Shown here one piece after another: positions 32,997-44,277 of a stretch of DNA of 64,000 nucleotides. The first letter of the stretch is position 1; the number at the start of each line of letters is the position of its first letter. Where the stretch lies: positions 13,516,501-13,580,500 of the forward strand of contig NC_074713.1 in assembly GCF_947242115.1 (NCBI RefSeq). Direction: 5' to 3'. The notes beneath the pieces were generated by a model. The model was given only the letters and a program-made list of their open reading frames with translations, was not told where the DNA came from and made no database searches. Source of the stretch: Biomphalaria glabrata (Eukaryota > Mollusca > Gastropoda > Planorbidae). The position numbers and the translations under genes were made by a program.

Positions 32997-33276
32997 ATAA
33001 AAAGAGAGTTTCCATTGGATTGAGGAACGATGAATAGAGGGGTAATAACTCAAGTGTGAAGTTTAATTCTGAAATTATAGACGCCAAACCCGAATAATGG
33101 ACTATTCTAGCATTATCAAGAATAACTTTTGGATCTGCTATACTCGATTCTGTAAATTTTGATTCCAGGTTAATTAGTGTAGCCATAAAATACTCGCCAT
33201 TTAGATCTATTATTAGTAAAGGTAACAAGATACCTGGAATTCGCTGTATATCATGCAGTTTTATTCGTGGCAACAA
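32997..33276 (-). pseudogene. DDE transposase fragment (DDE_3, Tc1/mariner-like)
   Basis: VILDNARIVHYSGLASIISE, then LNFTLELLPLYSSFLNPMET, matches the DDE_3 endonuclease fold: the second aspartate in DN and the third acidic residue in the NP.E motif. It is cut off just after the last motif by the LTR fossil. The first catalytic aspartate may lie in the LLIIDLNGEYF stretch, but this is unsure. A DNA-transposon scrap, not functional. Confidence 0.7.
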
Positions 33277-33717
33277 AGTTTAAAATGTAAAACTAACTTT
33301 AAAAAAAACTTTGATCTCTGTGGGAAAAAATATTTTTAAAATGTCAACAAAGTCAACGTACTGATAGACCTAGATCTAGGTTTAGTCTTTGTGATAAATT
33401 TAATCCATAAATGTTGAAAACAAAAAGACACCCGTTGACATTATTTGTCAATCAAATATATTAATTTATGTATTTACAATAAATTTCGGACACCCATTTG
33501 GGGGCCCCCCCTAGGTGGGGGCCCGGGGGGATTTTAAAATTCTCCCCCCCCCCATCCCACCCCCTTAGTTACGCCACTGAAGATGTGACTTACACAATTA
33601 ACATTCTCATCTACGTTATTTAGTAAAAATATAAAACGCCTTCATTGGTTCAGTTCTACTAGCTGTTTGTAGCGACAAGTCAACGACCATCTTACAACAA
33701 GGAGAGGGGCGGCGAAA

Positions 33718-34585
33718 ACATATTTTATTTTCAGTGTAATTTATTTGAATATTAGTAAAATTACAAGTTCAAAAATTAAAATCTCTTAAGTAGGGGACGG
33801 CGTTTTATCTTCTAATAAGATCGTTTTAAATGTGGACCGCTTTTTGCGAGGCGCGTGTGCAACAATATTGGTCTAAACGTTTTCAAGAAAACATTTTAAA
33901 ACGTCTCTGCTAGTGCGATTCTTCTGGATTTTTTTTTTGTCTCAGAAAAGTCGAATTTCTTCCGCCTATTGCACTTTATAATAGTGACGACTTTTGTGTG
34001 ACAAGAAACCTCCGCGACAGAGACGTCTTACTTACCAAGAAGAATATTGTTATAAAGCTCACGCCCACTACAGACGTACGTGCACAACATGTATTTCTAC
34101 CTAGAATGTCCCTCGTATAATACTATTGGCCAGGGCTGCCTCTTTATTATTAGATTTAATATGGCCCTCGACTTTTTTTTTATTAGGATGAATAATTCGT
34201 TCTGAAAAAAAAAAAACATTAATATTAGCCTTTAAAAAATCTCTCTTCTTACTAAGAGAAAATGACCAGAAGACGCTTAGTCCCGACCGGAATCAAACCC
34301 TATGCCGACTTGAGCGAAAACCTGCCGCATCTTTGATTCTATCTCCATGAAGAAATTTTTACAACGCTTACAATTTATGTAGGCAACACTATTTCGGAAA
34401 ACAAAAACTGACCATAGACACATTATATGTAAGTTTATGAAACTGATTCATTTTAGTGAAATTTCATTACCTAAATTTGGATAGTGGATACATAGTGTTA
34501 AAAATATGAATGAAAAATAAAACCTAAAAAGTGTGTTATAATTAAAACATAGTTTCCTTTCTTTTTCATTACATTCTTTACAAAA
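33718..34585 (+). repeat. Repeat D, copy 1
   Basis: About 0.87 kb whose reverse complement matches 58832-59682 over nearly its full length (TCCGCCTATTGCACTTTATA, AGAAGAATATTGTTA, CATGAAGAAATTTTTACAACG). Non-coding. The segment near 34280-34325 has a tRNA-like TTCGCTCAAGTCGGCA and GGGTTTGATTCCG in reverse, so part of it may be an old SINE. Confidence 0.85.
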
Positions 34586-35704
34586 AATGCAAAGTTAAAA
34601 TTGAAACTAAAACAACTTAGAGGGAATGGGGGTAAGACAACGATGCGAATAGGAAAAGAAAAAGGAATGGTACAAAAATGAATTTAAATCAAAGAGCGCT
34701 TTAGGTCACACTGTCCAGCTCAGTCTTAATGAATTGCTTTTCTAAATTAAAAAAGGGGGGGGGGGGAGGCGGCATTTTTTAACTTCGCAAGCAGGCGGCC
34801 ACAAGTCTCGCGGCAGCCCTTGTCCTTTTAAGAACGCGATCGTGCTTTCAAAACCAATGTTGGATCTAGAACTAGACCTAGCTCTCTAGCCAATTTTAAA
34901 TTAGAATACATTTTTAAACTTAAAAAAAACAGACAATACCTCCTTTATGCAACTTATTGAGCGATTATTTTTCTCTTAAAAATTAATGAATGTTGGATTT
35001 AAAAACATTTTTTTTACCCGCCCCCTTCCCCCCTCTCCCCGAGCAGGAATCCTGGTTAAGCGAGTGTATATAGATCTTGTACACCTTTTAATTCCAATGA
35101 TAAGTATTTAGATCTAGACATAGAAGACAATGCGCAACATGTTCCTGATCATTAATTTATTAAACTCTTAAATCAATAAAGCCTTACATTCGGAAATTCC
35201 CGAACGCGATAGTCCTTTCAAGAGTGCTATATTCCTTCAAACCAATTGTTGGATCTATATCTAGATCTAGATTTAGTCTCTAGCCAAGTTTACATTAAGT
35301 AATGTCCACTTTAAAGAAGAAAATAAGATTTATTAAAAGTCTTTTAATCGTTAAATAATAGACAAATATGATCCCTTGTTACAGTAATCATGCCGAGACT
35401 TTCAGTTGATGGATATCCTTTAATGACATTTGGACGAGAGAGCGATGCCGAAAGAGTAGCCAGAGATAACGAATTTTTGAGATTTGGCGCAAATAAAGCC
35501 TCCACGAGAGAGTAAAACTACGTTTGACAAGGTAACTTATTAATGGTTTACAATATTGTTGTAATCTAACAATTGTCGATCATAGCATTTTAATAATAGA
35601 ACTAAGGTTATAAAGTTGATACTTGATACCCTATTTTAATATTATAGGTATTATTCACGACTCATGAATCTAGAAGGTGAACACTTTAAACCTTCAGTTA
35701 ACCA

Positions 35705-36136
35705 GTTACTTGATATTAGACAGTAAGGACAGTCAGTTAAAAACATTCAGTAAGGAGCAGTCAGTTAAAAACATTCAGTAAGGACAGTCGGTTAAAAACA
35801 TTCAGTAAGGACAGTCAGTTAAAAACATTCAGTAAGGACAGTCAGTTAAAAACATTCAGTAAGGACAGTCAGTTTAAAACATTCAGTACGGACAGTCAGT
35901 TAAAAACATTCAGTAAGGACAGTCAGTTAAAAACATTCAGTACGGACAGTCAGTTAAAAACATTCAGTAAGGACAGTCAGTTAAAAACATTCAGTAAGGA
36001 CAGTCAGTTAAAAACATTCAGTAAGGACAGTCAGTTAAAAACATTCAGTAAGGACAGTCAGTTAAAAACATTCAGTAAGGACAGTCAGTTAAAAACATTC
36101 AGTAAGGACAGTCAGTTAAAAACATTCAGTAAGGAG
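35705..36136 (+). repeat. 27-bp minisatellite within Repeat A copy 2
   Basis: About 16 units of AAGGACAGTCAGTTAAAAAC plus ATTCAGT, highly homogeneous. Copy 1 keeps only a couple of degenerate units at the same place, so the array expanded in copy 2 or contracted in copy 1. Confidence 0.97.
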
Positions 36137-37297
36137 CAGTCATTAAGAAAGTCAGTAAGGACATTCAGTTAGAAACAGTCAGTCAGGAGCAGTCATTGTA
36201 TGTAGTCACTTTAAAAAGTTAATGAGCTATTATAAAGTAAAGTTAGATGTGTACCAGTATTTCTATGAGAAGTCAAAGCTATTATCATGTATAATGATGT
36301 ATTTTTTATAAAAGATTATCACTGGATATTCGTGGATTGTATTATTTCATATGTGTTGTTGTTATTATCATTATAATTTTACATATTTTTTGTGTATGTT
36401 ACATAAGAAGTTATTTCCTCTTTTACAAGAGATGTATGAACGTATAAATGTGCAAGCATCCATCCTGACAATACCTACAAGTAATATAATAATATTAACT
36501 TAATGTCACCAACGGCCATCCTAAAAAAAACATTGTTGACAGTAACCCTCCAGTTACAGCTTGGTAACTTTGTAACCCTGGTAACTTGCTTTAGCCTGGT
36601 AACCTACAGCTTGGTAACGAACGGCCTGAAACCTTTTAGTTTGACTACCCTTCAGTCTGATAACCTACAGCCTGGTATCAACAACCATCTATACAGTGTA
36701 TGATAATAATAGAATTGCTTACAATTAAGAATAAAACTCCAATATTTAGTAAGTTACTGAAGATTTTCATCCTAAAGGTTATCCCCAGTACGAGAGAAAA
36801 AAAGAAGAGCAAACGATTTAGCGAAATGTGGTGGCGATATAAAGAAAAATAGATAATAGTACTAATTTAAAACAAAAAATAAAAGAGATTTTGACTGAAA
36901 TCGACAAAATAAACTTGGTCAAGGGCGCTATGTGGAAACATTCCAGTTACCAATTAAATAATGTAATAACAGTGGTCTTGCGCCGACGCTTATGGTAGGC
37001 ATTGAATATGGATGGACTATTTAGATGAGCAAGGAGAGACAGTCGATTTTCCCGCTAAGAGATAGGAAGAACAGAACTGCTCGGGATGGAGCTTGGTTCG
37101 ATCCGCCTAGAATTATGGAAGAGATCCTCTGCAGTGGACAGGTCACCAAGGTGAGGAACAGTTGAGGTGCTCTGTGTGGGTGGTCCGAGAAACAGTGGAA
37201 GGGTCGTTCCTGTGAATGAAAAACATTCCTGATGGACTTGGAAAACAATTGTTTTGAAAACAGCTAAAATGGAGAAAGACACGTAGCCCGACCCTGT

Positions 37298-37549
37298 AAA
37301 GAAAAGTTCCCCTTTCAGAACTTGTGGTCTATAGGGCAGGTGATGAAAAGGTCATCTGTTTCTGTGGCCTACGGTTAACAAGGGTGTCATGTGGCCAGCA
37401 CAACAACGAACCGCCTTTACTTTTCCCCAACTTATGTCAGGTACCCTATAGAGCTGGGTGGACTCAACGGCGCCCAAGGATCCCGAAATAAAAATCCCAG
37501 TCCCAGTCAGAAGCCAAGCGTTGTAACGCTCAGCCACCGCGCCTCTCTT
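37298..37549 (-). mobile_element. SINE with exact 11-bp target duplication in Repeat A copy 2
   Basis: CCCGACCCTGT flanks both sides (37287-37297, 37550-37560). The paralogous position in copy 1 (about 22580, ACCCTGACACTGTGG) is empty. The head is slightly deleted in the B-box region. Same family as 2911-3152 and 60701-60973. Confidence 0.94.
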
Positions 37550-38139
37550 CCCGACCCTGTGGTAGCGGCCTAGCAGCGATAAAGAAGGCATAGGTGGCGT
37601 CAGTGAACCTTTTAGGAAAGTGAATACAGAGGCGGCGATAGTGCCAGCAGGCTAGATCTGAAGGTCAACGTTGTCATCATCTCACCTGTAAATAAATAGA
37701 CATCTTTTAGATTTACAACCATAAACAATTTTCTGCTATAAATATGTATATGTGTGTGCGTATGTGTATGTGTGTATTTATATATGGTTTAGTTTTAAAA
37801 TATATAGCTTGCCTTTACTTTCGTATTATATCTCATCCTACAGATTAAGGCAAGACACGGCTTGTGTACCCTTTCAAAGTTACTCATAAAGTAATATCTA
37901 CACCTTTTTGGAAAAAGGAAAATCAGAAACCAAACTTTAAATATACTTTTTAGATTTTACAATTAGACATCCCTAACTTTCAGTTGAACAAATGTTTTAA
38001 AGACTGATCAAATAAAAGTACATCAGTAGCAGGTCTGGTTTGTTCAATGTTTTAAGTTTACTTATTTAGTATTTGACGTATACAGTTTTCTATCAATAAT
38101 AAAAGTTGCAAACCACACATTTTTTTTTAGGATTTAGCA

Positions 38140-38934
38140 TAAATCTAGACCTAGATCTAAAAGTAGCCTACATCTAGATCACAAGATTTCTAGATGTAAA
38201 AGAAGCCTATATCTAGACCTAGATCTAAAAGTAGCCTATATCTAGATAACTAGAGTTTAAGATCTAAAAGTAGCCTATATCTAGATAACTAGAGTTTAAG
38301 ATCTAAAAGTAGCCTATATCTAGATAACTAGAGTTCAAGATCTAAAAGTAGCTTATATCTAGATAACTAGAGTTCAAGATCTAAAAGTAGCCTATATCTA
38401 GATAACTAGAGTTCAAGATCTAAAAGTAGCTTATATCTAGATAACTAGAGTTCAAGATCTAAAAGTAGCCTATATCTAGATAACTAGAGTTCTAGATCTA
38501 AAAGTAGCCTATATCTAGATAACTAGAGTTCAAGATCTAAAAGTAGCCTATATCTAGATAACTAGAGTTCAAGATCTAAAAGTAGCCTATATCTAGATAA
38601 CTAGAGTTCAAGATCTAAAAGTAGCCTATATCTAGATAACTAGAGTTCAAGATCTAAAAGTAGCTTATATCTAGATAACTAGAGTTCAAGATCTAAAAGT
38701 AGCCTATATCTAGATAACTAGAGTTCTAGATCTAAAAGTAGCCTATATCTAGATAACTAGAGTTCAAGATCTAAAAGTAGCCTATATCTAGATAACTAGA
38801 GTTCAAGATCTAAAAGTAGCCTATATCTAGATAACTAGAGTTCAAGATCTAAAAGTAGCCTATATCTAGATAACTAGAGTTCAAGATCTAAAAGTAGCTT
38901 ATATCTAGATAACTAGAGTTCAAGTGTGCTGTTT
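38140..38934 (+). repeat. 39-bp minisatellite in Repeat A copy 2, left block
   Basis: About 20 units of AGATCTAAAAGTAGCCTATA then TCTAGATAACTAGAGTTCA, with GCC/GCT and TTCA/TTTA/TTCT variants in a patchy higher-order order. Reverse-complement relation to the array at 9581-11048. Confidence 0.97.
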
Positions 38935-39353
38935 TCTTCAGTTGTTCAGCACTGCGGTACAGGGTGTTGGTTATGTTGGGCTGTAGTGGAAGTAGGGTCT
39001 GCGTAAGGTGGATTAGGGAGGGGTATTCAAATAGAATATGGTTTACGGTTTCAAAGGGGTGGGAGCAGTGTCTGCAAAGGGGGAGTTGTTTGGAGTTTAT
39101 TTTGTTCAGGTGGTAATTTAATAGTGGTGTGTGTCCTGTTCTTAGTTGGAAGATTGTAGATTGTTCTTTGCGGGGGAGGAAGTTAATACTGTCCAGTTTG
39201 TTAGGCGTAGTCATTTCTCTGTACATGGCTCTGCCTGTGTTTCCTGATGCCCATTGGTTGAGCCACTCCTCTTGGTGATTGTTGACTAACATTGACCTTA
39301 GGGTGAGGTAGTTAACAGGTCTATCTGGTTGTTCCATAGTTGAACCTGCCTTT
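38935..39353 (-). pseudogene. LINE C-terminal fragment embedded in the 39-bp array
   Basis: The minus strand is open from 39337 and reads FQLRTGHTPLLNYHLNKINS, then LPLCRHCSHPFETVNHILFE and YPSLIHLTQTLLPL. This is the C-terminal region of I/jockey-type LINE proteins: the end of the RNase H or linker and the C-x2-C...H zinc-binding motif followed by the ETV.H.LFECP signature. Both ends are cut sharply at minisatellite units, with no poly-A tail or target duplication, so it looks like captured or repair-inserted DNA. The ORF runs on into repeat sequence before stopping, so the last residues are not LINE-derived. Confidence 0.85.
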
Positions 39354-40545
39354 GATCTAAAAGTAGCCTATATCTAGATAACTAGAGTTCAAGATCTAAA
39401 AGTAGCTTATATCTAGATAACTAGAGTTCTAGATCTAAAAGTAGCCTATATCTAGATAACTAGAGTTCAAGATCTAAAAGTAGCCTATATCTAGATAACT
39501 AGAGTTCAAGATCTAAAAGTAGCCTATATCTAGATAACTAGAGTTCAAGATCTAAAAGTAGCCTATATCTAGATAACTAGAGTTCAAGATCTAAAAGTAG
39601 CTTATATCTAGATAACTAGAGTTCAAGATCTAAAAGTAGCTTATATCTAGATAACTAGAGTTCAAGATCTAAAAGTAGCCTATATCTAGATAACTAGAGT
39701 TCAAGATCTAAAAGTAGCTTATATCTAGATAACTAGAGTTCAAGATCTAAAAGTAGCTTATATCTAGATAACTAGAGTTCAAGATCTAAAAGTAGCTTAT
39801 ATCTAGATAACTAGAGTTCAAGATCTAAAAGTAGCCTATATCTAGATAACTAGAGTTCAAGATCTAAAAGTAGCTTATATCTAGGTAACTAGAGTTTAAG
39901 ATCTAAAAGTAGCTTATATCTAGATAACTAGAGTTCAAGATCTAAAAGTAGCTTATATCTAGATAACTAGAGTTCAAGATCTAAAAGTAGCTTATATCTA
40001 GATAACTAGAGTTTAAGATCTAAAAGTAGCTTATATCTAGATAACTAGAGTTTAAGATCTAAAAGTAGCTTATATCTAGATAACTAGAGTTCAAGATCTA
40101 AAAGTAGCTTATATCTAGATAACTAGAGTTCAAGATCTAAAAGTAGCCTATATCTAGATAACTAGAGTTCTAGATCTAAAAGTAGCCTATATCTAGATAA
40201 CTAGAGTTCAAGATCTAAAAGTAGCTTATATCTAGATAACTAGAGTTTAAGATCTAAAAGTAGCTTATATCTAGATAACTAGAGTTCAAGATCTAAAAGT
40301 AGCTTATATCTAGATAACTAGAGTTCAAGATCTAAAAGTAGCCTATATCTAGATAACTAGAGTTCTAGATCTAAAAGTAGCCTATATCTAGATAACTAGA
40401 GTTCAAGATCTAAAAGTAGCTTATATCTAGATAACTAGAGTTTAAGATCTAAAAGTAGCTTATATCTAGATAACTAGAGTTCAAGATCTAAAAGTAGCTT
40501 ATATCTAGATAACTAGAGTTCAAAATCTAAAAGTAGCCTATATCT
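39354..40545 (+). repeat. 39-bp minisatellite in Repeat A copy 2, right block
   Basis: About 30 more units. Runs of the GCTTATATC variant dominate at 39590-40130, and a four-unit block around GTTCTAGATC recurs near 40150 and 40345, showing local segment duplication. Confidence 0.97.
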
Positions 40546-40684
40546 AGATTGCAATGATTATAATTGCAAGCCACACAATTTTTTTAGGATTTAACTCTTA
40601 CTTCGTGGTCGAAGAGAAGGGAAATTTCTCATTCTGCTTCAGACATATCTGACATATACATGCATGGGTAAGCAGAGGTGACCT

Positions 40685-41200
40685 TAGCAGTGCGCAGGGC
40701 CCTGAGCGAAAGTCAAATGCGGGGCCTTTAGCCGTAAGGGTAGACTATCGTACCAAGTCACGCTAACTGGATTGTTCGCCACTATCGCTGAAGAATTTGA
40801 AATACGTAAGTATGTAAAAGACATCTGCTCTTTGTGGCTAACATCAAGCGTGCAGTCAATGATGGCGGGAACATATGCCCCCAGGTCCATCAGCTCGTTT
40901 TGAATCCTATATCCGAGGTTCTGGTCGTGAGCTTCGGCGTTCTTAGAAGTATCTCAACCAAGCATTAAAACTGGCCGTTGTTTGGCGCATAAAGTTTCTC
41001 TGATCTTCTACAAAATGCCTTTTGGGGGGGGGGGGGGGCAAGGTAGTGAACACTGGCTAGAACTCTTGCTAAGACTGAGCGCCAACGTTGTTTTTCTTGT
41101 CTACCTTGTTCTAGCATCAAGTTATCGGTTGCGCTACCATTGGACATTTTCAGAGCCTTATACAACCACGACAGACACACACACACACGCACGCTTGACT
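40685..41200 (-). pseudogene. hAT transposase remnant (zf-MYM1-like)
   Basis: The minus strand reads RQEKQRWRSVLARVLASVHY, then CRRSEKLYAPNNGQF, and after frame breaks GYRIQNELMDLGAYVPAIID plus CTLDVSHKEQMSFTYLRIS. This order matches the middle of zinc finger MYM-type-1-like hAT transposases (ERWRNVL..I...FLAE..LAFRGS.EKL..PNNGNFL...ILDCTPDVSHQEQM). A G-run near 41023 breaks it. No termini were found with confidence. Confidence 0.8.
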
Positions 41201-41397
41201 GTTGTACGGTAGTCTCAATGGTCCCGGGCTCATATTTTGCTCGCTGCCATCCTCCAGCTGAAATTTATTACCAAGACGTTTCCAGTCGAAGTAACTTTCG
41301 TTTAATAATTGGCCTCAAGTAACTATTGTGCTCATGGTCGGACTGGGTATCAAAATCGGCCCGGACATTAATATATAAACCGGCACACAAATAGCAT

Positions 41398-41465
41398 GTC
41401 ATATGTTGTAGCCAGGATTTTTTCGGTGGGGGGAGAGAGGGTAGGGGTATTTCTCTCCCCCCCCT

Positions 41466-41520
<55 letters not shown>

Positions 41521-41825
41521 TGAGGTATCTACAGTGCATTACCCTACTACTCTTCAGCTAAAAAAAATTCAAAAATCAAATCTGCTATTCACTGCACATA
41601 ATTAATGGAGTCCAGCGACTGGTAAAAAAAATGTAACTAGTTTTGCTTTAGTTTTTGTATTAGATGGGAGAGTAACCACAAAGCACCTTTTGGCTACGCT
41701 CAAGAAATTTGGTGACTGTAGTTTGCTTATTTTGTTTTTGTGTTATTGAAGAAAGGGGTGTTACCCATAAAATTAAAATCTTTTGGAGGGGGATTTTATG
41801 CTTAAGACATCCCCCCAATCATTGG
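41398..41825 (-). mobile_element. M1 element, partial reverse copy
   Basis: TTGTAGCCAGGATTTTTTCGG is the M1 right terminus in reverse. After an AT microsatellite (41467-41519) come GAGGTATCTACAGTGCATT and GGCTACGCTCAAGAAATTTG, which are M1 interior sequences in reverse. The palindromic units are largely missing. Confidence 0.7.
41467..41519. repeat. (AT)n microsatellite
   Basis: About 52 bp of AT repeat within the M1 fragment. Confidence 0.98.
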
Positions 41826-42154
41826 TAGCACTGAGGCAATAAGTAAAATTTCTCGTTAAGATAACGAGGTCTGAGGCAACTCTCCTTTCATTAACTGTCA
41901 GATGTGACAGCGCTATATAAAAGTAGATAATTATCATAATAATTTCCGTCATTTATGACTTCATACTTTGCATAAGTTTGCCATTAATTATAATAGCAAT
42001 ATATACACAGCAAAAAAGTAAGGTCTAACGTTTTGTAAATAATAATACGTACAGTGTATAGTGTAGATAATTTCAAACAAAATTAATTCTAAATGAATTA
42101 ATTAATTAAAAAAATTAAAAAAACGTATTCGGGCATCTGTGTCTTGATGCTTTC
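41826..42154. other. AT-rich spacer, nothing recognised
   Basis: No ORF of note and no repeat match seen within the window. Confidence 0.6.
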
Positions 42155-42625
42155 ACTTTTTTTAGCGGCCCCCGAAAGGGAAAAAGACGCTATTAGTTTT
42201 GTGGGGCCTGTCTGTCCGTCTGTCTGTCTGTCCGTCCGTCTCATTTAGTTCTCGTAAACTAGAAATGAAAATGAAAATCGGACATCATGATAAGTTTTTT
42301 TTTCTTGAGGATTCGAATAAGAGATTGGGTCTTTACAAAACAATTAGATCAATTATAAGACATCAGTTAGGCCAGGTTCACATCTAACTTTACATTCACT
42401 TTCACCTATCATTTGATCTGCTAACAGCTGGGGCACTACACAAGATCTGTCAACCTTCTTTCTCTATTCTTATCGTCATTTGTCTTTGATATAATTTCAT
42501 TCGGATGTTTTTTCTGAAAATATTGAAGCCTGCGTGGGTGGACCACTTCGGGGGCCGATTTTGAGTTTGTGTTTCCACACAAAGTGTTTTTGTAACCTTG
42601 TTTTTAAACAACTGTATTGAAAATT
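42155..42625 (+). repeat. Repeat B, copy 2
   Basis: Starts at TTTTTTTAGCGGCCCCCGAA, then GACGCTATTAGTTTTGTG and a GTCTGTCCGTC run, and matches the reverse complement of 2645-3546 without the SINE. The inner end is GGGGGCCGATTTTGAG...AACCTTGTTTTTAAA. Confidence 0.85.
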
Positions 42626-43806
42626 AAATTCTTTGGTCGCGACCAGACCGACCCATTTGGTGCAGGCCCACCGAGCATTGGCCCATGATCGTGCCTAACA
42701 ACTTACTCGGAACAGAAAATCGTGTCTTGAGTCTTTGGTGTAAAAACACCATAGGAGCAGTAGGAGCTACAGTAGTCCGCATTTTAGTTAGGACAGTTTA
42801 TTATCAGCTATCCGACAGTGAACATCGCATCGTCTCTTTCCTTTTTAAAAAAATGTCTGACTTGATTCGGATAAAAGATCCAGTGTAAGTTTTCAATCTT
42901 TTCAATTCTTTAGTTTTCTCTATATTGTTGCATGCCAAAAGTTCGGGTATGTTTTCGGTGGATTTCACAACTTAAAATACTTTGACAAATATTTGTAAAG
43001 ATCTGGCAGAAATAAAACCCTTGTGCAATGAAACTGGAATTATTTTTTTTAATAATGACTTGTTACATTTGTAGTGTGCTATTTCCTTTGTGACTCCAAT
43101 GTACTTTCCTAGATATTATGCTTGGGAACCAGAGAATCAGAAATATTTTAATACCGGTATCTTTCCATCTTCTAGTTTAGGTCTCTACCTTTCATTTCTA
43201 CATTCATTTAACCAATTTGGTTTAAGCGCAACCGCGAATTATTTTATTTACATTAATACAGCAATCAGCCATTGTATTGCATCTTGCCTATGTCTCCTCT
43301 ACTGACTTTTAATATTTCAAAAAAAAAAAGTTGCATTTTACTTAAAAGCCGGTATAACTCCTCCGTTGTCTGGTTTTAAGTCCAGAATGTGAAAGGAGGA
43401 GGGGTGAGCACATATGTTAGGCTACATACTACTCTTCAAAAACATCTAGCTACTGTTATTGAAAACTCGTTGATTTCAGATAATGATAAATATCTGCACT
43501 TATAAGGAAACTTTAAGTTTAATTTAATTTGAAAATAAAATAAAGAATATGATGCACATATACGAACCCCATTACGATTAGTTTGATTTAAAGTAATTAC
43601 ATTAAATTAGTAATTTGATCCACTATAATACCCTTCGAAAAAAATAATAATTTAGATCTATAAAACATTACCAATGAAAAAAAAAATAGAATCAGCAAAA
43701 ATATATAAATATAGGCCTATGAACCATACATTTGTTTAGCCTCATAAACAAACAAAAAAATAAAGCTTAATTCATTCACAATATTTATTTTTTATAGCCT
43801 TTGATA
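42626..43806. other. Spacer with a weak first-exon candidate
   Basis: No recognised gene or repeat. At 42853, ATGTCTGACTTGATTCGGAT (MSDLIRIKDPV) runs into a strong donor, CAGT/GTAAGT at 42884-42885, which would suit a short first coding exon. No downstream exon could be tied to it; the ORF at 43090-43305 is unlike any family I know. Confidence 0.25.
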
Positions 43807-44179
43807 ATATTGTTGTAACTCTAGGGTAGGCACTCAACGCAAAGGCAGGCAACTCAACACAGTTTAACAGGAAATAAAGACAGGTGTTTATTCACTAGGA
43901 CAAACACATAACATCCTCCAGCTTCCTCTGAGTCTTGGTTCTAATTATACCAGTTCTTTGCTACTTAACCCGAATGTGGACCAACGACAGCCTTCCCCGC
44001 TTCGCTCCAGGTCCCTTCTACAACCTTCAGGAAGCACAAAAGCTGGCTTCTTAGTTTCCAAACATTCAGACTCTTAACAATCCCTGATGCACTGTTATTC
44101 TCTCTACCCTAGTGTCCTCCTGTTTACGTTTACTAGTGCGCACCTCAAGCACTAGTCCAAGGCAGGGTTACAACAATAT
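43807..44179. mobile_element. Short element with inverted ends (MITE or LTR-like)
   Basis: ATATTGTTGTAACTCT at the left and AGGGTTACAACAATAT at the right form an inverted repeat of about 16 bp, 373 bp overall. The inner TGTAAC...GTTACA ends and AATAAA-type signals near 43872 also suit a solo LTR, but no direct target duplication is visible, which favours a MITE. Confidence 0.55.
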
Positions 44180-44277
44180 GTTATAATTACATAATATAGA
44201 TCCATAGTTTTCATGTCATTAGAGCATGTCTAGATCTATCACGAACAATTACATGATACTACCGATACCGTTTAGCC

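Larger units (their letters stand above)
30632..33579 (-). mobile_element. hAT transposon with exact 8-bp target duplication, internally nested
   Basis: The ends CAGGGGCGTAACTAGG and AGTTACGCCACTG are hAT terminal inverted repeats, flanked by identical AAGATGTG (30624-30631 and 33580-33587). The minus strand carries transposase remnants near the left end. The middle holds an LTR-element fossil, a small MITE and a DDE transposase scrap, so the element served as a landing site after or during its decay. Confidence 0.92.
34815..40672 (+). repeat. Repeat A, copy 2
   Basis: The longest copy: 5' part from AACGCGATCGTGCTTTCAAA (shared with 52380), the 27-bp array, the GGTAACC zone, a SINE insertion, an expanded 39-bp array and the start of a 45-bp module (TGACATATACATGCATGGG), where it stops against hAT debris. 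The LTR element of copy 1 is absent: 36255-36275 reads through (CTATGAGAAGTCAAAGC). Confidence 0.92.

Noticed and set aside
41329-42690. A single transposon from GTCGGACTGGGTATC to GACCGACCCATTTGG
   Set aside because: The proposed ends share only a short GGTCGG-like core and do not pair further inward; M1 and Repeat B pieces lie between, so no single element can be supported.
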